Assembly: GCA_964496575.1 (NCBI GenBank)
Contig: CAZCAC010000069.1
Coordinates: 1 to 45,568, forward strand
Direction of reading: 5' to 3'
Length of the DNA: 45,568 bases
Source of the DNA: CAZCAC01 sp964496575
Lineage (GTDB): Bacteria; Planctomycetota; UBA1135; GCA-002686595
In this document: positions 25,851-33,736 of the stretch, one piece after another
How positions within the stretch are numbered: position 1 is the first letter of the stretch
How the letters are laid out: the number at the start of each line of letters is the position of its first letter
The notes under the pieces: model-generated
Databases searched by the model: none
Told to the model about the DNA's origin: nothing
What the model saw: only the letters and a program-made list of their open reading frames with translations
Made by a program: the position numbers and the translations under genes

Positions 25851-28313
25851 TCATTCAAAGCGGATCCTGCGGTCCTGTCCTGCGCGGACCTGGAGCTCGA
25901 GCTCGCCGGGTCGATCCGCGCGAGGTTCCAGCAGCCCCTGATCCGGCGACGGTTTCGTATTCGCCGGCAACCGCAAGCGGCAGGTCTGGTCTCGCCTGGA
26001 GCGGATCACGGCCTCGACCAGCCGGCCGTCGCGCCACGAAAGATCGACCTCGAAGCCGCCCCTCGCCCGCAGCCCGCGCACGCTTCCCGTGCTCCACGCT
26101 CTCGGCAGCGCTGGCAAGAGGTCCAGCACGCCTTCCTGCGACTGCAGGAGCATCTCGGCGATCGCCGCGGTGACGCCGAAGGTGCCGTCGACCTGCATCG
26201 AGCCGGAGCAAATCGCGAAGAGGCTGTCGGTGGCGTACTCGTCCAGGTAGCGCTGGAAGTTCGCCATCGCCGACTTCGGCTCGCGCAGCCGCGCCCAGCA
26301 GGCCATCTTCCAGGCCGAGGCCCAGCCGTTGCCGGGCAGGCCGCGCTGCTTGAGCACCTTGCGAGCCGCCCCGGCCAGCTCGGGCGTTCCTTCGAGGGTG
26401 ATCTGGTTGCCAGGAAAGAGGCCGTAGAGGTGGCTGATGTGTCGGTGGCTCTTCTCCTTCTGCGGCCAGTCGAGGAGCCACTCCTGCAGCTCACCGTTCG
26501 CGCCAATCTGCATCGGTGCGAGTCGCTCTCGCGCCGCCAGCACCCGGCCGCGGAGGTCGGCGTCCAGGTCCAGCAGCTCCGAGGCCTCCGCGACCATCGC
26601 GAAGAGGTCGCGCAACAGCTGCATGTCGATCGTCGAACCAGCGCAGATCGTCGTCCCCGGGCTGATCCAGCCGCAGACCTCGTCGTAGAAGTCGTCGTTC
26701 CCCGGCCAGGCGGGGAAATTCTCGGGCGAGGTCGAGGGGTTGGTCACGAGGTATCCGTTGCGCGGATGCTCGACCAGGAAGTCGAGGAAGAACTCGGCGG
26801 AGCCGCGCAGCAGCGGGTAGATGCGCTCGAGAAACTCAGCTTCGCCGGTGTAGAGGTAGTGCTCCCACAGGTGCGTGCACAGCCAGACGCCGCCGGTGGT
26901 GAAGGTGCCCCAGTCCGGCCCGTCCATCGGCGCCGCCGCTCGCCACAGGTCGGTGTTCTGGTGGAAGACCCAGCCGCCGGCGCCGTAGTGTTCGCGCGCG
27001 ACCTCCGCACCGGGCTCGACCAGCTCCTCGATCATCCGGAACAACGGTTCGGCGCACTCGGCGAGATTGCCTACCTCCGCCGGCCAGTAGTTCATCTCGG
27101 TGTTGATGTTGGTGGTGTACTTGGAGTCCCACGAGGGATTCTCGCTCTCGTTCCAGATCCCCTGCAGGTTGGCGGGCTGGGTTCCGGGGCGGGACGAGGA
27201 GATCAACGCGTAGCGGCCGAACTGGAAGCACAGTGCGGCCAGCGCCGGATCGTTGGTCCCGTCGAACTTCTCGCGCCGCCGGTCGGTGGGCAGGAGGGAG
27301 TCGGCCGTTCTGCCGAGATCGATCGAAACGCGCCGGAAGAGGCGCTGATGTTCCCGCACGTGGTCGGCGCGGATCTCCTCCAGCGGTCTTTCGCCCACGG
27401 CGCGGAGGGTGGCCTCGACGCGCTCCCGCGGATCCGCGCTGACGTCCCCGGCGTCGACGAAGCTGGTCGCCGCGGCGATGATCAGGGTCACCGAGCTCGC
27501 CCCTTCGACGTGGAGCTCACGGCCCGCCACCTTCAGCTCGCCCCCGTCGGCCGTCGCCTTCAGGCGCGCCTCGTAGCGCAGCTGGCCCGCCACGCCGAGG
27601 TAGTCCGCGGACTTGCCGGTCACCACCAGTCCATCGTCCCCGAAGCCGTCCATCTGGAAGTAGTCGGTGCCGTAGTTCGAGTGGGCCGCGTTGCGCGTGC
27701 CCCGCAGCTCGGCGCGGAAGCTCACCGCTCCCGGCTGGTCGGCGCTGATGCGCACCACGATCACCTGATCGACCGGCGTGGAGAAGACCTCGCGGGTGAA
27801 CCGCGCACCGCCGCGCGTGTAGCTGGTGGTGATGATCGCGCGATCGAGGTCGAGCTGGTGGCGATAGTCGCTGGCCTCGCCTTCACCGGCGAAGTGGAGC
27901 ACCAGGTTGCCGAGGCACTGGTACTTCTGCTGCTCGACCGGATAGCCCATCAAGTGGCGGCCGAAGAGTACGTGCGCTCGCCGGTACTCCCCGGCGAAGA
28001 TCGCTTTCTGGATCTCGGCCAGGTGTTCCGATCCGTCGGGTCGCGCCTGGCTGTACGGCCCGCCGGACCACAGCGTGTCCTCGTTGAGCTGGATCCGCTC
28101 CTCGTCCACCCGCCCGAAGACCATGGCCCCGAGCCGGCCATTGCCGACCGGCAGAGCGTCTTCCCAGCGTTCGGCGGGATGGTCGTACCAGAGCACGGTC
28201 GAAGGATCTTCCACGGCGACCTCCTGCGCGGAAGCGGCGGTGACGCCGAGGAGGAGGAACAGGAAGGGGCGGAATCCCCGGAGGGCGGTGGGGAGGGTCA
28301 GGGGTACTCGCAT
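25851..28313 (-). CDS. Secreted glycoside hydrolase family 95 (alpha-L-fucosidase-like)
   Basis: 820 residues with a signal peptide (about 1-29, ending A-S-A-Q). The N-terminal beta domain starts W-Y-D-H-P-A-E-R-W-E-D-A-L-P-V-G-N-G-R-L-G-A-M, a GH95 hallmark, and the family length of about 800 fits. In the (alpha/alpha)6 barrel, N402 and N404 in T-N-I-N-T-E-M-N-Y-W, E611 in L-Q-E-W-L-L-D-W and D709 in Q-V-D-G-T-F-G match the catalytic Asn, Asn, Glu and Asp of bifidobacterial AfcA (N421, N423, E566, D766, from memory). It inverts configuration and releases alpha-1,2-linked L-fucose or, in some members, L-galactose from glycans. With the sulfatase it suggests use of sulfated fucose-rich polysaccharides. 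It is divergent from the secreted protein at 28499. Confidence 0.95.
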   Translation of the reverse strand: MRVPLTLPTALRGFRPFLFLLLGVTAASAQEVAVEDPSTVLWYDHPAERWEDALPVGNGRLGAMVFGRVDEERIQLNEDTLWSGGPYSQARPDGSEHLAEIQKAIFAGEYRRAHVLFGRHLMGYPVEQQKYQCLGNLVLHFAGEGEASDYRHQLDLDRAIITTSYTRGGARFTREVFSTPVDQVIVVRISADQPGAVSFRAELRGTRNAAHSNYGTDYFQMDGFGDDGLVVTGKSADYLGVAGQLRYEARLKATADGGELKVAGRELHVEGASSVTLIIAAATSFVDAGDVSADPRERVEATLRAVGERPLEEIRADHVREHQRLFRRVSIDLGRTADSLLPTDRRREKFDGTNDPALAALCFQFGRYALISSSRPGTQPANLQGIWNESENPSWDSKYTTNINTEMNYWPAEVGNLAECAEPLFRMIEELVEPGAEVAREHYGAGGWVFHQNTDLWRAAAPMDGPDWGTFTTGGVWLCTHLWEHYLYTGEAEFLERIYPLLRGSAEFFLDFLVEHPRNGYLVTNPSTSPENFPAWPGNDDFYDEVCGWISPGTTICAGSTIDMQLLRDLFAMVAEASELLDLDADLRGRVLAARERLAPMQIGANGELQEWLLDWPQKEKSHRHISHLYGLFPGNQITLEGTPELAGAARKVLKQRGLPGNGWASAWKMACWARLREPKSAMANFQRYLDEYATDSLFAICSGSMQVDGTFGVTAAIAEMLLQSQEGVLDLLPALPRAWSTGSVRGLRARGGFEVDLSWRDGRLVEAVIRSRRDQTCRLRLPANTKPSPDQGLLEPRADRPGELELQVRAGQDRRIRFE

Positions 28314-28498
28314 ACCCGAGACGATACGGTGGAGGCTGGATCATGAGCGAGCACGAATCGTCCACGCTGAATCCCTGGCTCCGGATGTGGCTCGGGTGAC
28401 ACCGCCGTAACTCGACAGGATTCGCTCTTCCGCGTAGCCTGACTCGGCCCTGCCCGCCCGTGGGGGGGCTGCGAAACCCGATTCAGGAAGCACGAGTC

Positions 28499-29617
28499 AT
28501 GTTCGAATCACCGCTGATCATCAGTGCGCTGGCCGCGTTCTCGCTCCTCGGCAACCCTCGACCGATCGGCTTCGCCGCGGCCGACATGGATCGGCTCCGC
28601 GACCTCGCCGGCGGCTGGGTAGTGATCGACTCCGAAGGGGAGCCGACCGGGCTGACCGCGAGCTACCAGGTGCTGGCCGGAAGGGCCGCGGTGCTCGAGC
28701 GGTTGCTCGAAGGCACGCCGGAGGAGACGGCCACCGTCTACCACCTCGAGGGCGGCACGATCACGGCGACCCACGTCAGCGCTCGCTGCTCCCCGGCGCG
28801 GCTGGGTTCCTTCGAGGTCTCGAGGAAGCAACCGGGCAAGAGTCCCGATGACTACTCGCTGAAGTTCGAGGCGGCTCGCAGCGAGACGCCCCGCCCGGCC
28901 GGCCAGCTGACCGCGCTCCAGCTCACGCGAGAAGACGGCGATCGCCTCCGGATCCAGTGGGTGCTCGAGCCGGGCGGCGAGGGCGGCAGCCTGCGCAGCT
29001 TCGCCCTGAGGCGGCAGGATTCGCTGATGGAGCTCGGTGCGGCGGCGGAGCGGTTGCGCGTCGACCTCGAGTCGCTGCGGCGAACGCTCGACGCGCACCT
29101 CAAGCGCGAGCTGGTCATGCAGGGCGAGGAAACCCGCCCGCGCGTCCTGCTGGAGACGCGCACCCAGCCCGGTGGACCCGGCTGGGAGGTTCACGGCGTT
29201 CCTTTCCACCAGTTCCTGCACGCGGACACCGTGCTCTTCTCCACCACCTTCGCCTCGCAAGGGGACGGCGGCCACACCGTCGCCCACTATCCCTTCGAGG
29301 CGGGGAGCGACTGCCACCTGCGCTTCTCCGTGCTCGGCGGGCACGCGTACTTCTGCGTCGTCGAGGAGACAGAGAGACCGCCGCGCAAGGTCAAGTCGAT
29401 TCCCGACTTCTCCGTCGACCTCGGCAGCGGCACGTACGGCACCATCGTCAAGACCGTCTCCGCCGGACGCTGGAAGGATCAGCCGCGAGCCTTCGACTGG
29501 GATCTCTCGAAGTACGCCGGCAAGACCTTGCGTCTGTACGTCGTCGACGCGGTCAGCAACCACTACGGACAGATCGCCATCTCGGAGATTCGCATCACCG
29601 AGGAACGTCGGGACTGA
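28499..29617 (+). CDS. Secreted protein of unknown function
   Basis: 372 residues from ATG 28499 (M-F-E-S-P-L-I-I-S-A-L), with AGGAAG about 7 nt upstream and a hydrophobic leader. The first part (about 25-185) reads like a calycin/lipocalin-type small-molecule domain: L-A-G-G-W-V-V-I-D-S-E-G-E-P-T-G, then E-T-A-T-V-Y-H-L-E-G-G-T-I-T-A-T-H. A short helical stretch (about 185-225) follows. The last 130 residues are beta-rich with F-D-W-D-L-S-K-Y-A-G-K-T-L-R-L-Y-V-V-D-A-V and may be a jelly-roll carbohydrate-binding-like domain. No catalytic motif is evident. It is divergent from the GH95 gene, with 185 bp between the two starts, and its end converges on the lipoprotein gene with a 19-bp gap. 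Confidence 0.75.
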   Translation: MFESPLIISALAAFSLLGNPRPIGFAAADMDRLRDLAGGWVVIDSEGEPTGLTASYQVLAGRAAVLERLLEGTPEETATVYHLEGGTITATHVSARCSPARLGSFEVSRKQPGKSPDDYSLKFEAARSETPRPAGQLTALQLTREDGDRLRIQWVLEPGGEGGSLRSFALRRQDSLMELGAAAERLRVDLESLRRTLDAHLKRELVMQGEETRPRVLLETRTQPGGPGWEVHGVPFHQFLHADTVLFSTTFASQGDGGHTVAHYPFEAGSDCHLRFSVLGGHAYFCVVEETERPPRKVKSIPDFSVDLGSGTYGTIVKTVSAGRWKDQPRAFDWDLSKYAGKTLRLYVVDAVSNHYGQIAISEIRITEERRD

Positions 29618-29636
29618 AGCGGCGAGCCGCCCGCAC

Positions 29637-30281
29637 TCAGTCGCAGCGTCGCGGCAAGCCGAACTCGGCGCGCGTGTCCTCGAGCCGGGTGAGCAGCCGG
29701 TGGGTCTCCTTCTCCGCCGCCGCCTCGTCGGGGATCTCCTCGTCCTGCACGACGATCGTCGGGTAGACGGCGCGGGCGCCCTTCGCGTCGCCCTGGTCGA
29801 GCGCGATCAGCGCCTCCAGCCAGAGTGCGGCCAAGCGGTACTCGCGATTGCCGGAGACCGCCGCGCGGCGGACCCTGGCCATCGCCTGTTCGTGCTTGCA
29901 GCCGACCAGGAACTCGACCGCCGCGGTGTTGTCGCGCCCGACCAGCTCGATAAGCGAGGCGCGCAGCTCGTCCGCGCTGCGCTGAGTCTGTTCCCGGGGC
30001 TGCTGGCCGGCGGAGTGGACCTCGGCGATCTGCTTCTGGCGGCGCTCGTGCTCGGCGCCCGTCGCGGCGCCCTGAAGGCCACCGATCGTGCCGCCGGCGA
30101 CCGCGCCGTAGGCCATGCTGTCTCCGATGTCACCGCCGAAGACCGCCGCGACGATTCCGGAGCTCACCGCGCCGTAGAACGCCCCGCCGGTCGCGCCGGC
30201 AGCCGCGCCCTGGGCGGTGGGAGAGCTGCAGGAGGTGGCGAGGACAAGAGAGGCGAAGGTCGCGAGGAGGAGGGGCTTCAT
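29637..30281 (-). CDS. Glycine-rich (glycine-zipper-like) lipoprotein
   Basis: 214 residues from ATG 30281 (M-K-P-L-L-L-A-T), with GGAG about 8 nt upstream. The lipobox L-A-T-S-C is followed by a small-residue stretch (about 25-75: G-A-A-A-G-A-T-G-G-A-F-Y-G-A-V ... G-A-V-A-G-G-T-I-G-G), as in glycine-zipper membrane proteins. The second half is helical and charged, with H-E-R-R-Q-K-Q-I-A and E-K-E-T-H-R-L-L-T-R-L-E-D-T-R. Probably inner- or outer-membrane anchored. The longer in-frame extension upstream lacks a signal and would overlap the divergent selenoprotein gene start. Function unknown. Confidence 0.75.
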   Translation of the reverse strand: MKPLLLATFASLVLATSCSSPTAQGAAAGATGGAFYGAVSSGIVAAVFGGDIGDSMAYGAVAGGTIGGLQGAATGAEHERRQKQIAEVHSAGQQPREQTQRSADELRASLIELVGRDNTAAVEFLVGCKHEQAMARVRRAAVSGNREYRLAALWLEALIALDQGDAKGARAVYPTIVVQDEEIPDEAAAEKETHRLLTRLEDTRAEFGLPRRCD

Positions 30282-30466
30282 GAGATTCTCCGGGTGGTGG
30301 TTGCCGGGATTGTAGAGACCGCGGTATCGCTCTGCCCAGCCCCGGCTCCGCGCGCGGAACGAGGCACGTGTATTCGCGTGGATTCGGGAGCGAAAGACCA
30401 GACAATGGCGCGCCGCTCGATTAGAGCCGCCCCGTCCCGACGCCGAACCCAACTGATGGACCGACG

Positions 30467-31030
30467 ATGACCCCGACCCGAACACCCCTGACTCCAGCGA
30501 TCCTCGACATCCCGGTTCGTGGTCGAGGTCTGCGAGCCCCGACGCTGGGCGGCAACCTCGCCGGCGAGCCGACCCTGCTCGTCTTCCTGCGTCACCTCGG
30601 CTGAACCTTCTGCCGGCGCGACGTCGAGGAGCTGCGCGAGCGAGCTCGGCGGGATGACTTCCCTCCGGTCCTCCTGGTGCACATGAGCTCCCCCGAGGCG
30701 GGGAGTCGCTTCCTCGAAGAGCGCTGGCCGGAGGCGCGTGCCGTCTCCGATGAAGCCAAGCAGCTGTACGCGAGCTTCGGCCTGACCCGCGGCTCCGTCG
30801 GTCAGGTCGCGGGACCGAGCGTGTGGTTACCGGGGCTCAAGGCGGTCCTCAAGCACGGTCTGGGCAAGCCGACGGGCGATCCGTTGATGCTGTCAGGGTG
30901 GTTCCTGCTGGCGGACGGCGAGATCGTCTGGGAGCAGAAGCATCAGAGCTCGGGAGAGGAGCGGCGCTACGAGGAGCTCGAACGGGCTTTCCGGGAGGTG
31001 CGCTCGCCGGAGAGCTCCGCGGAGCCCTGA
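30467..31030 (+). CDS. Probable selenocysteine-containing SelL-like redox protein
   Basis: 187 residues if the in-frame UGA at 30602-30604 is read as selenocysteine (Sec46). The frame from ATG 30467 gives a thioredoxin-like beta-alpha start (P-T-L-L-V-F-L-R-H-L-G), then UGA, then T-F-C49-R-R-D-V-E-E-L. This puts Sec exactly where AhpC/TSA-type (PF13911) and SelL-related proteins have the first Cys of C-x-x-C. The sequence after the UGA continues the same fold (V-L-L-V-H-M-S ... W-F-L-L-A-D-G-E-I-V-W-E) to TGA 31028, with no other stop or frameshift. A candidate SECIS hairpin lies 12-33 nt after the UGA. It likely reduces peroxides or disulfides. The alternative is a nonsense mutation of the Cys codon. 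Without recoding, only the frame from 30677 onward would look like a gene. Confidence 0.82.
30616..30637 (+). promoter_or_regulatory. Candidate bacterial SECIS hairpin
   Basis: GCGCG (30616-30620) can pair with TGCGC (30633-30637, one G-U pair) around a 12-nt loop containing G-T at 30623-30624. It begins 12 nt after the in-frame UGA, the distance and loop type expected of bacterial SECIS elements. GCCG/CGGC further out could extend the stem. I judged the folding by eye. Confidence 0.4.
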
Positions 31031-31043
31031 CCCCGTCGGGCCC

Positions 31044-32612
31044 TCACGGAGCCCAGGTGATCGCGTACCCGTTGGAGGTGTTGAAATCGTGGCCGCACGG
31101 CGAGGCCGCGGGATTGCGATACCACACCTGGTAGTACTTGGTACCGCCGGCGGTGATGTTCCCCGCCCGTTCGGAGAGGGTGTAGGCGAAGCCGGCGGTG
31201 TGCGAGCTCCCGAGGCTGTCGGCGAAGCGCACGCCCAGGCGCTTCAGCGCGCCGCCCGCGCAGCGCAGGCCGTCGCCCCACGTATTGCCCGGCGAGAGGT
31301 CGTTGTCCGCCTGGAAGTAGAGGCCACTGTTCAGCGGCTCGAGGCCGGTGCAGGCGAGCACGAGGGAGTCGTTCGAGAGGCTGGCCGTGCCGCTGCCGAC
31401 CAGCCTGGCGCCGGAGTCGAAGTAGCCGTTGCGACACCCCGAGCCGGGCACGCTGCCGTCGTTGTCGTTGTTGCAGGGGCAGGGCGTGCCGCTCCCCGGA
31501 TCGCCGAAGCAGTAGCCGCTGCCGGGCGGCGGGCTGGCGCCCTCGATGCGGAAGGCGTTGGCGCTGCCGCTGCCGATCACGAAGACGTTCTCTTCGAGGT
31601 CGGTCGCCACGCCGACCGCGAACATCAGGTCGTTTCCCAGCCCGTCTCCGGTGGAGTCGATGATCTCGGTGACCCGACCCTGCGGCGTGACCTGGAAGGC
31701 GTTGTAGCTCAGCACGCCGGTCACGTAGACGTTGCCCGAGAGCGCCACGGCGATACCGTACGGCGCGTTCAAGGGATTGCCCACGCCGTCGCCGCTCGAG
31801 TCGAGGATCTGGGTGATCGTCCCATCGGGATCGATGCGGAAGGCGTTGTCGCTGACGTAGCCGGTGACGTAGACGACTCCCTCGTCGTCGACGTCGATGC
31901 CGTAGGGCAGCTCGAATCGATTCCCGCCGCCGTCGCCGCTGTAGTCGATGATTTCGGTGATCGCCCCGGAGGGCGTGATCTTGAAGACGTTATCGGAGAG
32001 GAGTCCGGTCACGTAGGCGTTGCCGAACGGATCGACCGCGATCGCCGAGGGCGAGTCGAGGACGTTGCCGGCGCCGTCTCCGGTGGCGTCGATGATCTCG
32101 GTGATCATGCCGCCGCCCTGGATGCGGAAGACGTTGTCGCTGAGCTCGCCGCAGACGTAGACGTTTCCCGCCACGTCGACGGCAGCGCCGCTTGCACCGT
32201 CGAGCGGATTCCCGGCGCCGTCCCCCATGCTGTCGATCACCTCGATGATCATTCCGGAGGGAGCGATCCCGAAGGCGTTGTCGCTGCCACGTCCGCAAAC
32301 GTAGACGATCCCCGCCACGTCCAGCGCGATGCCGGTGGGGGTGGTGAGTGGCTGGCCGAGGCCGGCGCCGGTCGCATCGATGATCTCGATGACGAGTCCC
32401 TGGGGAGTGATCCGGAACGCGTTGTCACTCCCCGCGCCGGTGAGGTAGACATCGCCACTGCTCGCCGCGACGATGCCGTGGGGGGAGGAGAGCGAGTTGC
32501 CGAGCCCGTCGCCCGTGTGGTCGATGATCTGCGTGATCGTCTGCGCGCGGGCGGTGGTCGCGAAGGGCAGAGCGAAAAGCGCCGCGGCGGTGGCGAATCG
32601 AAGCTTCGACAT
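31044..32612 (-). CDS. Secreted NHL/SBBP-like beta-propeller protein with planctomycete-type C-terminal module
   Basis: 522 residues from ATG 32612 (M-S-K-L-R-F-A), with GGAGGAG 8 nt upstream and a signal peptide ending T-A-R-A-Q. Seven or so repeats of about 48 residues follow (A-F-R-I-T-P-x-G-x-I-x-E-I-I-D-x-x-G-D-G-x-G-N-x-L-x-x-P-x-G-I-A-V-D-x-x-G-N-V-Y-V-T-G), like NHL or beta-propeller blades. The C-terminal 160 residues (G-Y-C-F-G-D-P-G-S-G-T-P-C-P-C ... G-C-R-N-G ... N-G-Y-A-I-T-W-A-P) are the module also found in the two FG-GAP proteins. Likely exported and held at the surface or in the matrix. It converges on the selenoprotein gene with a 13-bp gap. Confidence 0.85.
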   Translation of the reverse strand: MSKLRFATAAALFALPFATTARAQTITQIIDHTGDGLGNSLSSPHGIVAASSGDVYLTGAGSDNAFRITPQGLVIEIIDATGAGLGQPLTTPTGIALDVAGIVYVCGRGSDNAFGIAPSGMIIEVIDSMGDGAGNPLDGASGAAVDVAGNVYVCGELSDNVFRIQGGGMITEIIDATGDGAGNVLDSPSAIAVDPFGNAYVTGLLSDNVFKITPSGAITEIIDYSGDGGGNRFELPYGIDVDDEGVVYVTGYVSDNAFRIDPDGTITQILDSSGDGVGNPLNAPYGIAVALSGNVYVTGVLSYNAFQVTPQGRVTEIIDSTGDGLGNDLMFAVGVATDLEENVFVIGSGSANAFRIEGASPPPGSGYCFGDPGSGTPCPCNNDNDGSVPGSGCRNGYFDSGARLVGSGTASLSNDSLVLACTGLEPLNSGLYFQADNDLSPGNTWGDGLRCAGGALKRLGVRFADSLGSSHTAGFAYTLSERAGNITAGGTKYYQVWYRNPAASPCGHDFNTSNGYAITWAP

Positions 32613-32794
32613 GGTTGGTTCTCCTCCGACCTTTCGGCGGGCCACATCTTCGCCGGGAGGCATTGCCAGGGACTCCGCCGGGTGGATTCAGGTTACCGCC
32701 GGCCGGCGTTCGCGGGAAGGTGGCGTGGGATCATCCCGAGAGCCGATTCGCTCGCCTTCACTCCACTTCGGGAACCGCCGCCGGATCGTCGCGG

Positions 32795-33736
32795 TCACTT
32801 TCCGGCCGCGGCAGCCTCCAGCTTCTTCACGCACTCCGCGAGGTAGCCCTTCGACTTCGCCAGTGCCTGGGTCATCACCTCCGGCTCGGGGTGGCCGTGC
32901 ATGAACGGGTTGACGAAGCGCGGGTAGTCGATCTTCGCCAGCGCCTCGATCCAGGGCTGGAAGTCGGTCGGCCCGTGCCCGGGCAGCTGCTTCAGCTCGG
33001 GCGCGTTCTCCCAGGCGTAGAAGAAGAACAGCTGCTTTCCGCAGATCTCGATCGCCTTCGGTGTCGACGCCTCGATCGCCTGGAGGTGATAAGGGGCGAG
33101 GGCGATGCCCAGCCGCCGCGACGGGTTGAGGTCGACGAAGGCCTTGAAGGAGTCGAGGGAATCGAGCAGCGCGTGGCCGTGGTTCTCGATGGCGAGGTGG
33201 GTGTCCGTCTCCTCGGCCAGCTCGACGAGGGGTTTCAGCTCCTCGAAGAACTTCTTCATCCGACCGGTCAGCTCGGAGGGCTCGCACGGCGCGGCGCTGC
33301 CCTGCACGGCCACGCCGCCGCCCGCTTCACCGAGGAGCTTCGCGTACTTCGCAAAACCCCCGACGTAGGTGGAGAAGGCGGTCAGCTCGAGCTTCGTCTC
33401 CTTCAGGAGCGCCGCGAGCCCCTTGGCCCCGAGTCGCTCGAGGCAGTCGTCGAGGTGCCCGCAGCCCTGGTAGGCGCACCAGATGTCGACCCCGCTGAAG
33501 CCGAGCGCGGCGATCCGTCGGCAGGCCTCCTCGACCGGCAGCGAGGAGAACTGGATCGAGGAGGTGGAGAGCTTCATCTTCCACTTCGGCTCGCTCTTCT
33601 TCTTCGCCGTGTGCCCATCGGTCTCCTGCGCCCACCCGCGCCCGGGGGTGAGCGCCGCGACCGCGGCGGCCCCCGCGACGCTGCCGAGAAAGGCTCTTCG
33701 ATCGATTCCCGTTCCGTCGCTCGCTCGTGAGTCCAT
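32795..33736 (-). CDS. Tat-exported sugar phosphate isomerase/epimerase-like protein
   Basis: 313 residues from ATG 33736, which overlaps the stop of the upstream oxidoreductase gene (TGATG). A Tat signal (D-R-R-A-F-L-G-S-V-A-G-A-A-A-V-A-A-L) leads to a xylose-isomerase-like TIM barrel (PF01261): S-I-Q-F-S-S-L-P-V-E-E-A-C-R-R-I-A-A-L-G-F, then D-T-H-L-A-I-E-N-H-G-H and P-E-V-M-T-Q-A-L near the end. Planctomycetes encode many such Tat-exported pairs of Gfo/Idh/MocA dehydrogenase plus isomerase, thought to process unusual sugars outside the cytoplasm. The overlap indicates translational coupling and a shared pathway. Specific sugar unknown. Confidence 0.9.
   Translation of the reverse strand: MDSRASDGTGIDRRAFLGSVAGAAAVAALTPGRGWAQETDGHTAKKKSEPKWKMKLSTSSIQFSSLPVEEACRRIAALGFSGVDIWCAYQGCGHLDDCLERLGAKGLAALLKETKLELTAFSTYVGGFAKYAKLLGEAGGGVAVQGSAAPCEPSELTGRMKKFFEELKPLVELAEETDTHLAIENHGHALLDSLDSFKAFVDLNPSRRLGIALAPYHLQAIEASTPKAIEICGKQLFFFYAWENAPELKQLPGHGPTDFQPWIEALAKIDYPRFVNPFMHGHPEPEVMTQALAKSKGYLAECVKKLEAAAAGK

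Noticed and set aside
24785..26173. Long plus-strand frames across the amidohydrolase and GH95 genes
   Set aside because: The minus-strand proteins have complete active sites; the plus frames have none and cross a gene boundary.
28314..28498. Possible tRNA in the gap between divergent genes near a G-T-T-C-G-A-A-T string
   Set aside because: The string is the start of the secreted-protein coding sequence; no acceptor or anticodon stem can be drawn.
30602..30604. UGA as a simple nonsense mutation
   Set aside because: It replaces exactly the first Cys of a redox C-x-x-C motif, the frame is intact on both sides, and a SECIS-like hairpin follows; selenocysteine is the simpler reading.
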